A stretch of 64,000 nucleotides of DNA from Flavisolibacter tropicus (GTDB taxonomy: Bacteria; Bacteroidota; Bacteroidia; Chitinophagales; Chitinophagaceae), in assembly GCF_001644645.1 (NCBI RefSeq), contig NZ_CP011390.1, positions 2,414,001-2,478,000 of the forward strand, in the 5' to 3' direction. The position numbers and the translations under genes are program-made. Within the stretch, counting starts at the first letter, position 1. Each line of letters starts with the position of its first letter. The notes beneath the pieces are model-generated. The model was not told the origin of the DNA. It did no database searches and saw only the letters and a program-made list of their open reading frames with translations. Shown one piece after another: positions 22,095-32,122 of this stretch.

Positions 22095-22415
22095 TTACTT
22101 TGCCTGTTGCATCCTTTCTTTTTGAGCGGCAATAGCTTTTTTTATGGAGTCTACGCGGTCTTGCTTATAACTTAAACGCAATTGTTTATAACCGTCCGAC
22201 GCATATAAAGAATCCAAAAAGCGCTTACGCTGATCTTCACTTTTATCCCTCCCCAATTTTAAAAAACTTAATTGCTTCTTTTTGGCTTCGAGCAAGTCTT
22301 GCTCAGCCTTTGGTAGTTGACCCTCCAAGTTTGCCAGCTGTAGTTGTTGTTGGTTGTTTTCTTCACTATTACAAGCTGCAGCAAAGAAGATGGCAAGAAG
22401 TAAATAGTATTTCAT
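22095..22415 (-). CDS. Small coiled-coil lipoprotein
   Basis: Start chosen at the ATG at 22415, which gives 106 residues and a signal ending LLLAIFFAAAC, so the lipid-anchored cysteine is Cys15. The upstream frame adds 13 implausible residues. The mature part is a long charged helix (LANLEGQLPKAEQDLLEAKK) with many Gln, Lys and Glu, consistent with a coiled coil. It would sit in the outer or inner membrane facing the periplasm. No domain was recognised. Confidence 0.65.
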   Translation of the reverse strand: MKYYLLLAIFFAAACNSEENNQQQLQLANLEGQLPKAEQDLLEAKKKQLSFLKLGRDKSEDQRKRFLDSLYASDGYKQLRLSYKQDRVDSIKKAIAAQKERMQQAK

Positions 22416-22576
22416 TAACCTAATATAATACCGGATAAATTGAAAGACGAACATTCAACTTATAAAACTAAAAGAACCGATACGAAACATAGCGAAGAAA
22501 TGGTGACTTATAGTATCATTAAGTAATAAATAGCTTTCGAAAACGCACAACCTTCAACCAACGTTACTGATAGATG

Positions 22577-24766
22577 TTATTTTTTAATGATCAAATTCCA
22601 CCCCTCGGGTTTATGGGTCACATGAAAGCCTATGTCATAGGCGTATTTAAACAATTCAACATCGCAATAATCATCACCTGTTTTAAGGTTGGTGATAACT
22701 ATTTTGTCTAAATATTCTGGCAATTCGGGCTTATTGAAAACAATGGTTTTCTCCAGCGCGTTGATCTCGATTTGCAAACAAGCTTGCAATAGCAAGAATA
22801 CCGCTGCTACAGACCAGGCCTGTGGTGAACAGGCAACAGGATAAGCAGTTGGGCCCTCACCTGAACGTTGCTTAAACCCACAATACAGTTCTGGCAAGCG
22901 TTGCATATCGATAAACAGTGATGCACTAAATAAGGCAGATAGGATTTTCATGGCCTCATTTTGAAAACCATATCTGGCCAGTCCTGCTGCAATCAATGCA
23001 TTATCATGTGGCCAGATAGAGCCATTGTGATAAGACATAGGATTATACCTTACTTCTTTTGCACTTAAGGTTCTTATACCCCATCCGTAAAACATATCTT
23101 CGCCCATTAGTGTTTTAACCAGGGTTTCAGCCCGGTCTTCATCAACAATACCAGTAAACAAACAATGACCGGGATTAGAGGATACTACATTGCAAGGTTT
23201 TTTATTCCCATCCAGCGCCAAGGCATAACAACCAGATGACTCATCCCAAAATATAGTATTGAATTTTTCCCGAAGATCGTCAGCTTCTTTCGCCAATTGT
23301 TCTGCATAGGCTGTTTCTTGAAAGGCAGTAGCTAACATTGAAGCATATTTCTTAGCCGCATATACATACCCCTGCACTTCACATAATGCAATAGGAGGCT
23401 CACAGAGCTCTCCATTTTTATACATAACAGAATCGTGAGAATCCTTCCAGCCCTGATTGGTTAGTCCATTTTCTGCCTTGTGTTTGTACTCTACAAAGCC
23501 ATCGCCATCAATATCTCCATAATGGTCAATCCAATGCAAGGCAGCCTTTATGTTCGGCCATATCTTTTCAATAGTTAGCAAATCAGCTGTATGCTGATAA
23601 TACATACCAGCCAGCATGATGAAAAGCGGTGTAGCATCAATAGTACCATAATACTCTTTAAAGGGAATTTCCCCTGTATTCGCCATCTCACCACTTCTTG
23701 CTTCATGCAATATTTTACCTGGCTCTGCATCTTTAGCTGGAATAAACTCTTTTGCCTGAAGGTTTGCCAAAACGGATAAAACATTTTTAGCCACCTCGGG
23801 TGCTACCCATAGTATTTCCATAGCGGTAATAATACCATCGCGTCCAAAAACAGTGTTATACCAAGGCACACCTGCATAAGGGTAAAGGCCATGCGTAGTA
23901 GGGGTCAATAATGACACCAGGTCTGCCTTTGAGCGATTGATCCAGTGTGTGAATTGTTCATTGGAAGTAGTAATATCAGCAAATAGCTGGTGTATTTTTT
24001 TCAGCTCGTTGCGCATTAACCCTTTGGCTTCCTCAAAATCTGACACATATATTTTCTCTTTCTCACTGGTTAGGAACTGCTCGTTTGTTCTAAACACTAT
24101 TAAATAATCAATCTTATGCGGTTGATGTGGCTTTAAATGTAGCGTAAACAAAACCAGGTTATTACGTATAGAACACTCACAGTTTTCTGAAAAAATGATC
24201 TCAGTCCTGCGATGAACTTTATCCAGTCCACCGTAGTCGAAAAAAAGGCGGTTGTCCTTACTGCTTATTTGAGGCGGGTTTGGATGCAGCGTTCGGGCAA
24301 TACCTCTGATTTCAAACAGGTCCTTAAAATCTGCTTCAAATAGTAAGGAAATATCAAAGTCGCAGGCTTGGTTGCTATAATTTATAAAAGAAAGTTCTTC
24401 ATAGTAAACACCATTCCGAATAAACTGACTCCGCAAAATATGCAGATTGTTCTCCTGGATATTGCAGGCTATCAGATCCGGATTAGAAAGATCCACTGAT
24501 AAAACATCATTATCTTCTTTAATTGAAGAGCTTAGTAGTAATGGCTTCTTTTTGTTTAATCGCAATTCCAGCCGGCTAATATAACGGGTGCCCTGGTGAA
24601 AGATCCCTTGCGCTGTTTTCGTATAAACATGTATATCTCCCCACCGGTCAAAAATGGCAAAACTGTCAGAGTGGTTCAGTACTTTGATCCGCTCGTCATA
24701 ACTTACTACTTCGGCCGGAATATGAAACTTATCCTCTTCACTCGTTTTGATTTCTTCCGATTTCAT
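22577..24766 (-). CDS. Glycogen-debranching-like amylo-alpha-1,6-glucosidase family protein
   Basis: A 729-residue cytosolic protein with a bacterial glycogen-debranching-type N-terminal domain (about 1-270, starting around FAIFDRWGDIHVYT and GTRYISRLELRL) and a C-terminal (alpha/alpha)6 glycosidase domain (about 290-690). Landmarks of the glycosidase domain are WYNTVFGRDGIITAMEILW, NQGWKDSHDSVMY and HNGSIWPHDNALIAAGLARY. Related proteins are usually annotated as amylo-alpha-1,6-glucosidases, but many lack proof of glycogen activity. It is the second gene of an operon with a GT4 glycosyltransferase whose stop lies 17 bases upstream of its ATG, so the two probably make and trim one glycan. Confidence 0.88.
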   Translation of the reverse strand: MKSEEIKTSEEDKFHIPAEVVSYDERIKVLNHSDSFAIFDRWGDIHVYTKTAQGIFHQGTRYISRLELRLNKKKPLLLSSSIKEDNDVLSVDLSNPDLIACNIQENNLHILRSQFIRNGVYYEELSFINYSNQACDFDISLLFEADFKDLFEIRGIARTLHPNPPQISSKDNRLFFDYGGLDKVHRRTEIIFSENCECSIRNNLVLFTLHLKPHQPHKIDYLIVFRTNEQFLTSEKEKIYVSDFEEAKGLMRNELKKIHQLFADITTSNEQFTHWINRSKADLVSLLTPTTHGLYPYAGVPWYNTVFGRDGIITAMEILWVAPEVAKNVLSVLANLQAKEFIPAKDAEPGKILHEARSGEMANTGEIPFKEYYGTIDATPLFIMLAGMYYQHTADLLTIEKIWPNIKAALHWIDHYGDIDGDGFVEYKHKAENGLTNQGWKDSHDSVMYKNGELCEPPIALCEVQGYVYAAKKYASMLATAFQETAYAEQLAKEADDLREKFNTIFWDESSGCYALALDGNKKPCNVVSSNPGHCLFTGIVDEDRAETLVKTLMGEDMFYGWGIRTLSAKEVRYNPMSYHNGSIWPHDNALIAAGLARYGFQNEAMKILSALFSASLFIDMQRLPELYCGFKQRSGEGPTAYPVACSPQAWSVAAVFLLLQACLQIEINALEKTIVFNKPELPEYLDKIVITNLKTGDDYCDVELFKYAYDIGFHVTHKPEGWNLIIKK

Positions 24767-24783
24767 ACACTCCTTGTTTTGTT

Positions 24784-25869
24784 TTAGTTGATCTTAACTA
24801 CTTTCAAGGGTAGAGATTCTGCATTATACAAGTAAGGGGTCTTATTTTCTTCAATCAAGTTCTGGAAAATATTCAGGTAAGCGGCCGTCATGCGACGCGC
24901 TGTAAATTTCTCTTCAAATACAGTACGTACTGTGGACCTATCGATAGATGGCAGTTTTTTTACCGCGCCCAAAGCTTCTTCTATTGTATGTACAATAAAT
25001 CCGTTTTTTCCATTTTCTAAAACCTCCGGAACGGAGCCCATATCCCAACCAATAATTGGAGTACCACAAGCCATTGCTTCTATCATCACTAACCCAAACG
25101 GTTCAGGCCAGTCAATAGGAAAGAGTAACGCCTTTGCATTACCCAAAAAATCCTGCTTTTGAATTTCATTGATCTCACCGAGATATTCAACTAATGGATG
25201 CTGAAATAAATGTTGAATATGCCTTTCAAAATATTCTTGATCCGCCTTATCAATTTTGGCTGCGATCTTAATTGGTGTGTTAGAAGCAATAGCTATTTCA
25301 ATAGCCCTGTCGCAGCGTTTCTCGGGCGAAATGCGACCTAAATAGGCAAAATATTCACCAGTTCCTGAAGCAAGATGAAATAGTTCAGCAGGCAAGCCAT
25401 GGTGCACCCTACCTATAAAATTAGCTTGCGGCAGTGGTAGACACTGAGCATCTGAAATACAAACTACGGGCTGATCTTTAAATTTTTCATAGACAAACTG
25501 CAGCTCTGGAATGGAAAGCTTTCCATGCAAGGTTGTTAGATGGGGCGTTTTTAAACATTCGGTAAAGGGAAAGCTCAAGTAGTCAGTGTGAAAATGAATA
25601 ATATCAAATTCATCAGCACGCTCCTTTACCTCCTGTAACTGTACCACATGTGGAGCTATTGTATCCTCGCATTTTTTGTTAAGACGAAGTGCCTCTGGTA
25701 TAACAGATACTAAAGAAGCTTTTGTTTTTGAATCTCCTGAAGCAAATAAAGTTACATCATGCCCCTCCTTTACCAGCTCTTCCGTTAAGTAAGAAACAAT
25801 CCGTTCAGTTCCACCGTATAGTTTTGGTGGCACTGATTCATATAATGGAGCTACCTCAGCTATTCTCAT
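24784..25869 (-). CDS. GT4-family glycosyltransferase
   Basis: A 361-residue GT-B fold glycosyltransferase. The N-terminal acceptor domain starts MRIAEVAPLYESVPPKLYGG, a variant seen in GT4 enzymes beginning with a PPKLYGGTER segment. The C-terminal nucleotide-sugar domain has YLGRISPEKRCDRAIEIA (177-194) and the EX7E motif (Glu256-Glu264 in PEPFGLVMIEAMACGTPII). It is cytosolic and transfers a sugar from an NDP- or GDP-donor to an unknown acceptor. The gene leads the operon with the debranching-like enzyme. Confidence 0.92.
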   Translation of the reverse strand: MRIAEVAPLYESVPPKLYGGTERIVSYLTEELVKEGHDVTLFASGDSKTKASLVSVIPEALRLNKKCEDTIAPHVVQLQEVKERADEFDIIHFHTDYLSFPFTECLKTPHLTTLHGKLSIPELQFVYEKFKDQPVVCISDAQCLPLPQANFIGRVHHGLPAELFHLASGTGEYFAYLGRISPEKRCDRAIEIAIASNTPIKIAAKIDKADQEYFERHIQHLFQHPLVEYLGEINEIQKQDFLGNAKALLFPIDWPEPFGLVMIEAMACGTPIIGWDMGSVPEVLENGKNGFIVHTIEEALGAVKKLPSIDRSTVRTVFEEKFTARRMTAAYLNIFQNLIEENKTPYLYNAESLPLKVVKIN

Positions 25870-26620
25870 ATACTACACGCCATTTAAAGGCAATAGTAAT
25901 CTACAATGCACATGCCACTCTAACACCACCTTATTCACACAACAGCTATAATACCTCTTCCCATTCAACACCTTGATATTGAGAAATAGGAAAAATAAAA
26001 ATAACGTAGTACAAACGATAGAATTAGACCCCAACCACCAAAACACCAGTTCTATATACCAGATGAAATTCGTTTCAGCCTTACATTCCTAATAAGAAAC
26101 GTTTCTGTTTAATGCTGAGATAGACAATGGATGAAATTGAATTGGCCTCTTAATTAGTAGCAGTAACATTTTGATACGACTTATCACCCAAGGGAATCTT
26201 TGCATTGTTCAGTAAGTATTTGCAAGCTCCTTTTTTGCCCTACATCCGAGCTACTGTTTGTAAATACATATTTTATTAAACGCCGCATACGAGATACGTT
26301 TTCAGGTTGCTTGGTAATGCAACTAACAAACAAGATATGCATTGGCTGCACGGAAACAGAACCAACTTCATTAAGAAATTATCTACTTTATTAAATGATC
26401 ATTCACCATTATAAAAAATTTAACAAGCATCTCTATCCTATGTATTAATAAGGACAAATGGTTTAAAAAGCGGCTAACCGGCTTGCTTTACGACTATATT
26501 CGTACAATCTTTGAATACATTTTCCGTTTCTCTTTTCTAACAGTTTACAACGGCACATGACTGTTAGTGTAACAAAATTACTGGCGCGTACGTCCCTTAA
26601 CTTTATAATTATCAAAACCA
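25870..26620. other. Non-coding gap between divergent genes
   Basis: About 750 AT-rich bases between the divergent GT4 operon and the outer-membrane receptor gene. A TAACTTTA element at 26598-26605 may be the -7 box of the receptor. Otherwise I see no gene, repeat or RNA. A short plus frame around 26200-26394 has no protein-like character. Confidence 0.4.
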
Positions 26621-29044
26621 ATGAAGAAACTGCTTATGTCCCTGGTTGCAGTTGTCGCTTTTGCGACACTCAATGCACAATCAGTTACCCCAAAAAATAT
26701 AACAGGTATAGTTAAGGACTCACTTACCCAACAGCCACTACCACAGGCAACGGTAGCTTTATTAGAAGGCACTAGATCCTTGGCAAATACCCAATCTACC
26801 GAAACGGGCAGCTTTACACTCTCCACCATTACGCCGGGAAATTATACGCTAACTATTTCCAGCGTAGGCTATGAAAAAAAGAGCATGCCTATAACGGTAA
26901 AGTCGGATAATACAACTATTGACTTGGGAACCATCTGGCTGATAACAGAAGGTAAGCAATTAAGTGGCGTCACCGTCACTGCAGAAAAGGCGCTCCTTGA
27001 AGACAAGGGGGACCGATTGATTTACAATGCGGAAAAAGATGCCTCCAACGCTGGGGGAACAGCAGCAGATGTTTTGCGAAAGATCCCTGCATTAACAGTT
27101 GATTTGGATGGTAACGTACAACTGAGGGGTAATAGCAATTTAAAAGTATTGATCAACGGTAAACCTTCTGCCATGATGGCTCGCAACCTGGCAGATGCCT
27201 TACGCCAGATGCCAGCGCACTTAATAAAGAGCGTGGAAGTCATTACCAATCCCGGTGCCAAGTATGATGCAGAAGGTGCTGCCGGCGTGATCAATATCAT
27301 TACCAAAAAAGGCCTGCAAGGATTTAATGGTACCGTAACAGCATCTGGAGGCAATATGAACAGAAGCTTAGGCAGTCGCTTATCACTGCGAAAGAAGAAA
27401 ATAGGCCTTTCATTAGCACTTAGCGGTTATCAATATCGAAACATCAGAGAAAGCGAAGTAGTGCGGTCTGCCTTTTCAAATGGCTCATTGGTAAATACCC
27501 TAACACAAAATAATGAAGCCGATAACCTGGGAACGGGAGGTAATGGCGAACTGAGTTTTGATTTTGACCCTGACAGTACTACACACCTGAATTTTTCAGC
27601 CAATGTATGGGGCGGCGACTTTCCATCAGATGAAACAAGCCATATTAACCTGGTGGATCACACAGGGCAGGAAATTCAGCGCTTCCGAAATGTAAAGCAC
27701 TTCTCCAACCCTTATGGCAATGGGCAGTTAGATCTGGGGTACACCAAATCGTTGAAAAAGAAAGACCAGGAGTTTTCATTATTAACGCAGTTTAGCCGCA
27801 TGCCCGATAACTACTTTTATACTACAGATCGGTATATACTGGAGGAGATCAGTTACCGTGACAAAAGCACCAACTACAGTCGCAACCGGGAATATACTGT
27901 ACAGGCCGATTATACACACCCCTTTACCTTCAACGGACGCAAAGACACTACATCATTAAAGCTGGAACTGGGTTCAAAGGCAATTATACGTGACATAGGC
28001 AGCGAGTTTAATGTAGAGCAATCGCTGGATGGTCATAGTGAGATGGTACCAGATCCTAGCCAATCCAATCAGTTTGACTACACACAACGCGTCTATTCGG
28101 GTTACACTTCAGTACGCCTCAACAACCAACGAAAATGGGGCCTGAATGCAGGTGCACGCATAGAGCATACTGAAATAAAAGGAAATTTTGTAACCAGCAG
28201 CACTCATATCAATACGCAATACAATAACCTTATTCCAAGCATAACCCTTTCAAAAGGAATTAAGCAGCAAACATTAAAGGCTAGTTATACACAGCGGATT
28301 ACCCGCCCACTGATCTGGTATCTGAATCCCTGGATCAACCAAAGCGACCCCAAAAACATTTATACCGGCAATCCTGCCTTAAAACCAGAAATCAATCATG
28401 CTATTGAACTAGGACATAGCATTAATGGCAAAAAAGGTTTTTCATTAAACACATCGCTCTACTGGCGCAGCGCCAACAATGCTATTGAATACCTTACCCG
28501 TGTAGATGCTACTGGCGTTTCTATTAGCAAGCCAGAGAATATAGCGCAGCGCAAAGCCTATGGAATCAATATCAATGCTGCGGGCCAACCTAATAAGAAC
28601 TGGAACCTGAGTGGCGGTACTGATGTACGATATGTAGACTTGAATAGTGTAGCCTTACAGCAACGCAATAACGGGTACATGTGGAGCATCAACACAAACA
28701 CCTCTTATAAATTACCAAAAGAGTTCACAATACAGGCTTACGCCAGCTGGTATTCTGGCTGGATCAGCTTGCAAGGCTCTAACTCCGGCTCTTACTGGTA
28801 CGGCCTTTCTGCCAAGCATGCCTTCTGGGATAAGAAAGCTACATTGACCGCTGGTGTTAATAATCCATTTCAAAGGGGCATCTGGCAAAAGAACCAACAG
28901 TCAAGTGCATCATTTCAATCGGAGTCAAACTACTTCTTTGTTAACCGCTCCTATCGGCTAACATTTGAATACCGTTTTGGTAAGGTATCAGCAGATGGTG
29001 GTAAGGAAGGAAAAAAAATCAGGAACGATGATAGTGGCAGGTAA
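26621..29044 (+). CDS. TonB-dependent-receptor-like outer-membrane beta-barrel protein
   Basis: An 807-residue outer-membrane protein. After a signal peptide (to LNAQSVTP) comes a carboxypeptidase-regulatory-like domain (about 28-110, ITGIVKDSLTQQPLPQATVA to ISSVGYEKKSMP), then a plug-like domain (about 120-235, VTVTAEKALLEDKGDRLIYN, LRKIPALTVDLDGNVQLRGN, ITNPGAKYDAEGAAGVINII). The rest is a large beta-barrel ending RLTFEYRFG plus a short charged tail. This matches the outer membrane beta-barrel family of Bacteroidota that imports or exports unknown substrates. No SusD gene follows, so it is not a classic polysaccharide utilisation locus. Confidence 0.92.
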   Translation: MKKLLMSLVAVVAFATLNAQSVTPKNITGIVKDSLTQQPLPQATVALLEGTRSLANTQSTETGSFTLSTITPGNYTLTISSVGYEKKSMPITVKSDNTTIDLGTIWLITEGKQLSGVTVTAEKALLEDKGDRLIYNAEKDASNAGGTAADVLRKIPALTVDLDGNVQLRGNSNLKVLINGKPSAMMARNLADALRQMPAHLIKSVEVITNPGAKYDAEGAAGVINIITKKGLQGFNGTVTASGGNMNRSLGSRLSLRKKKIGLSLALSGYQYRNIRESEVVRSAFSNGSLVNTLTQNNEADNLGTGGNGELSFDFDPDSTTHLNFSANVWGGDFPSDETSHINLVDHTGQEIQRFRNVKHFSNPYGNGQLDLGYTKSLKKKDQEFSLLTQFSRMPDNYFYTTDRYILEEISYRDKSTNYSRNREYTVQADYTHPFTFNGRKDTTSLKLELGSKAIIRDIGSEFNVEQSLDGHSEMVPDPSQSNQFDYTQRVYSGYTSVRLNNQRKWGLNAGARIEHTEIKGNFVTSSTHINTQYNNLIPSITLSKGIKQQTLKASYTQRITRPLIWYLNPWINQSDPKNIYTGNPALKPEINHAIELGHSINGKKGFSLNTSLYWRSANNAIEYLTRVDATGVSISKPENIAQRKAYGININAAGQPNKNWNLSGGTDVRYVDLNSVALQQRNNGYMWSINTNTSYKLPKEFTIQAYASWYSGWISLQGSNSGSYWYGLSAKHAFWDKKATLTAGVNNPFQRGIWQKNQQSSASFQSESNYFFVNRSYRLTFEYRFGKVSADGGKEGKKIRNDDSGR

Positions 29045-29088
29045 TCCAAGTAACAACGCTTAATTCGCACTATTCAAACGCTTAATAC

Positions 29089-29122
29089 AACAGGCCTAAG
29101 CTTCACATAGCTTAGGCCTGTT
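29089..29122. terminator. Hairpin between convergent genes
   Basis: A perfect 13-bp stem (AACAGGCCTAAGC / GCTTAGGCCTGTT) with an 8-base loop lies between the stop of the receptor and the stop of the DUF5686 fragment. No long T tract follows on either strand, so it may act bidirectionally or only protect the 3' ends. Confidence 0.6.
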
Positions 29123-29150
29123 AGTTAATGCACTCTTAGCTAAATAATTT

Positions 29151-30176
29151 TTAAAACCATTTATTGCGTTGTTTGTCCCACGTTGTAAGGCCAACCTTGA
29201 ATTGTACCGGATTGTGAAACCGGTTGGCGGCGGAACCTACTACATACACTCCCAGTTTAAATTTAGATAAGGGATTGAATGGCCATTTAAAAACACGCTC
29301 TACACCGGCAAACAACTCGGCATAACGCAAGTTGCGCTCAGGTGCTATTAAAAAACCTCCACCACCTACTTCCCGCAGCTGCATCTTCTTTAGTATCGGC
29401 ACCTTATTGAGCAAGAATCCATTGAACTCATGGACAAAATGCGCCTGGTAATAGGGCTTAAAAACAGCAAACGTAGAATCCAGTGCCTGGAATGCTTCAT
29501 CAGGATTCAGGAACAACAAGGGATCACCGCGCCGCTGAAATTGGTAATCCACTAAACGCAAGTCTTTTTGATTAAGGAATCTACCCGTTTTGACATTATA
29601 GCGCAAGTTGCCCATTATACCGGCATGAATTTCCTGCTCCATGCCCAGCTCCATGAAATCAAAATTAATAGGGCTACCTAAGATGCCTGAAAGTCCTTTG
29701 CGCCAGGTAACATAGAATGTAGGCCAGGCAGACCCTAATATTACTTTTTCTAAAGGCTCTCTTATGTAACGCTGCTTAGGTGTGTATTGAAGTCTTACCT
29801 TAGTATATACTGCATTGTAAGATTCGAAGGCTACAGCATGGTTATTATCTAAAATATCTCCTAATAAGCTATCTACCACATTGCCGGTTTTATACTGGTT
29901 TACCGAGCGGCGGAAAGCCACATCCAGGTCGGTATACAGAAACAACCCATTGGCCAGCTCAAGTCCATGACCAATTCCCACTGATTGGTTAAGGTAAGTA
30001 TTACTGCGCTTGAGCATGTTGATCCAGGCATCCCCAGAAAAAATATACCGAAAATCGCGGCTGGCAGATATCCTGTAAAATCCCCGGTTGAAAGGGTTAT
30101 ACATTCTTGTAAAGCGAACATTGCCATTCAAGTCTTTATTCCGGATACCAAAGCTCAGGTTGGCATAGACCTGCAT
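29151..30176 (-). pseudogene. DUF5686 protein, C-terminal half of a frameshifted gene
   Basis: A frame of 341 codons that continues the DUF5686 barrel in a different phase from the N-terminal half. It reads LSFGIRNKDLNGNVRFTRMY, NPFNRGFYRISASRDFRYIF, AWINMLKRSNTYLNQ, then many amphipathic strands, and ends FKVGLTTWDKQRNKWF. The ATG at 30176 is not a likely natural start, because the frame is open further upstream (SKTNPSRKN precedes it) up to the overlap with the first half. One extra base in a six-T run of the coding strand (plus-strand 30203-30208), or a change in the second six-base run at 30178-30183, would join both halves into a normal protein of about 820 residues. Confidence 0.8.
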
Positions 30177-31612
30177 GTTTTTTCTTGAAGGATTAGTTTT
30201 GGAAAAAAGACCGAAGGCGCAATACGCGATCCACCAAAGCCAATAGGCTGGTATAACGAAAGTACAGGCGGCAGATACCAGGTACGTTCTTTTTCCCGAC
30301 TATAGATCGCCTGTCCCAAAAAAGCCACTTTCTTCCAGGTCACCTTATTAGTGAGCCTGTCAATGGAATCCAGGTACACCTTGCTATGTGTGACCCTGTA
30401 TATACTATCAGAATAACGGATAAAGCGAACTTCTTTTTCTGTCAAAGGTTCCTGGCGTACGGTTGTCCAAAAGGCACTGTCCTTTTTATAGGCCTCCATG
30501 GTAGTGGCACTCACCTCTGTATCAAAATACTTTTTAGGGAAAAGCTTATTTAGCTCGTAGTTCGTATAGCTAACAACAGTGCGACCCGATAGCTTTTTCT
30601 TACCCGCTTTTGAGTAGTAAGATAACTGCTGCCGATTTAAAAGCCAGGCTTTACCGTTAATGGCAGTATAATGTTGCTCCACTTCAAAGAAATCGTACTC
30701 GGCTAAATGATAGGCCGGAAGTTGCAAACGGCTATGTATAATAGCCCAACTACTATCTGTGATGGTCACTTCTCCTTCTACTGTGGCACTACTAAGCTTA
30801 CGCGGCTTTATGGCAATGGTATACCATTTATAAGAACCTCGCTGTTCAATTCGAAGGGTTTTATACCGATAAGCCAACAAGCCACTATAGCTGATCGGCG
30901 AAACAAATGGCATGGCGGAAAGCGCTGGAACACGCACCAGGTTATTATAAAAATCAAAATTACCCTCTGTAGTGGAGAGGTAGAACAAGTCGCTGGAATT
31001 ACCCCGGCGTTTTACACCAAGGCGTTCTTCTTTTTGATGCTTTTCATTTTCATAATCCAGCTGCAGCGATATCTCTGCCATGGCCATACGCAATAGATCG
31101 CTATTGTTCTTACTGGCCTTGCTGGTATCTAGGATTTTCTTTTTTGATGAAGCAATAAAATGGGAGGAGTCTTCCTGCACCGCCTTTATATATACCTGGC
31201 AAGTATAGGCGCCCGATGCCGCCTGTATCCCTTCTTTATGCTGAATGACTTGGCGTATGATCTCTGTTGCCCTGTCTTTGGCCTTACCTTTTACCACTAC
31301 TTCTTCCAGGCTTTTACGGTCCTCTTCCAATATCACATTCTGCGTTTGATTTTTGTTGACCACCAAAGTAATGGACTGCGATTCATAACCAATCAAACTG
31401 AATACAATCGTATACTGCCCCTCTTCTAGCTGTAGTTCGTAGGAACCATCTTCTTTTGACAATGTACCTATGTTATTTCCTTTTACTTGTATGCTGGCAA
31501 AGGCCAATGGTTCCAGATGACGATTGGCGACACGGCCTGTAAGTTTGAATGACTGCGCTCCAAGCGAAGAAAAGAGAAAGAGAAATACGCCTACTAAATA
31601 GAACCGACCCAT
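30155..31612 (-). pseudogene. Carboxypeptidase-regulatory domain / DUF5686 protein, N-terminal half
   Basis: A frame of 485 codons with a signal peptide (MGRFYLVGVFLFLFSSLGAQ), a carboxypeptidase-regulatory-like domain (about 22-105, LTGRVANRHLEPLAFASIQV, then FSLIGYESQSITL), and the first part of DUF5686. It ends shortly after YQPIGFGGSRIAP in an out-of-frame tail (CRSMPT). The DUF5686 barrel continues in the overlapping frame at 29151-30176. Intact members are single outer-membrane proteins of roughly 800-850 residues. Either the gene is broken or the assembly has a homopolymer error. Confidence 0.8.
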
Positions 31613-31898
31613 AAGCAGTTATAATACTGTTTTCAATTGAATAGCCTGGTAAGGAAAAATCCGAAAATTAAATTACAAAATCCGATGGGTAGGAATAAAT
31701 TCCAAACCACAAATTTCAATTACCCAATGGTATACCATCACCTAAGATTAGTATAAGAGCCAAAAAGTAATACATCTTAAACAGGATAGGTACTGCTTTG
31801 TTTTTTTTCAAGATAGTTTAACAGCTGATACTACAAATACGGTCATACAAGCCTGTCATCTTCTCCCGCCTTGGATTATCCGTAAAAGTTCTGGTTAA

Positions 31899-31935
31899 AA
31901 TAACAAGGCCCTCACCAAGGCAAGGGTCTGTTATT
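31899..31935 (-). terminator. Orphan terminator-like hairpin
   Basis: Outer stem AATAACA / TGTTATT, then GGCCCT / AGGGTC (one G-U pair and one bulged A), with a 10-base loop. On the minus strand it is followed by TTTTAACC, a weak T tract. No gene lies directly upstream on that strand, so it may end a small transcript or an antisense leader. Confidence 0.4.
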
Positions 31936-32110
31936 GTCAAGATCGGGGAATAGGTAATTAAACCTTTAGTTAAGTTACTACATTTTGGACCTCGGATAAC
32001 TGGGATTCTAATCAGGACGAATAAGATTAGATTCCTATAGTTTAAGACTATCCAAAAATGAAACAATGAAATGCCATGTATTTCGTTCACCGACAAAGGA
32101 AGAAGGAACT

Positions 32111-32118
32111 TAATTTTG
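32111..32118 (+). promoter_or_regulatory. Candidate -7 element (TAATTTTG)
   Basis: An exact match to TAnnTTTG, ending only four bases before the ATG at 32123. If active, the transcript would be nearly leaderless. The -33 element is unclear. Confidence 0.4.
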
Positions 32119-32122
32119 CAAT

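Larger units (their letters stand above)
31613..32122. other. Non-coding gap with one strong orphan hairpin
   Basis: About 510 bases upstream of both the DUF5686 gene and the mutarotase-like gene. It contains a hairpin (31899-31935) and a -7-like element (32111-32118), both listed separately. A minus frame at 31818-32096 has no protein features. Confidence 0.4.

Noticed and set aside
30155..30215. Programmed -1 frameshifting in the DUF5686 gene
   Set aside because: The runs are not in a standard slippery heptamer for the zero frame (codons GTC TTT TTT CCA and CAA GAA AAA ACA), and the family is normally one uninterrupted gene.
31818..32096. Minus-strand frame of 92 codons
   Set aside because: It is antisense to a hairpin-containing gap, lacks protein-like composition and has no supporting neighbour.
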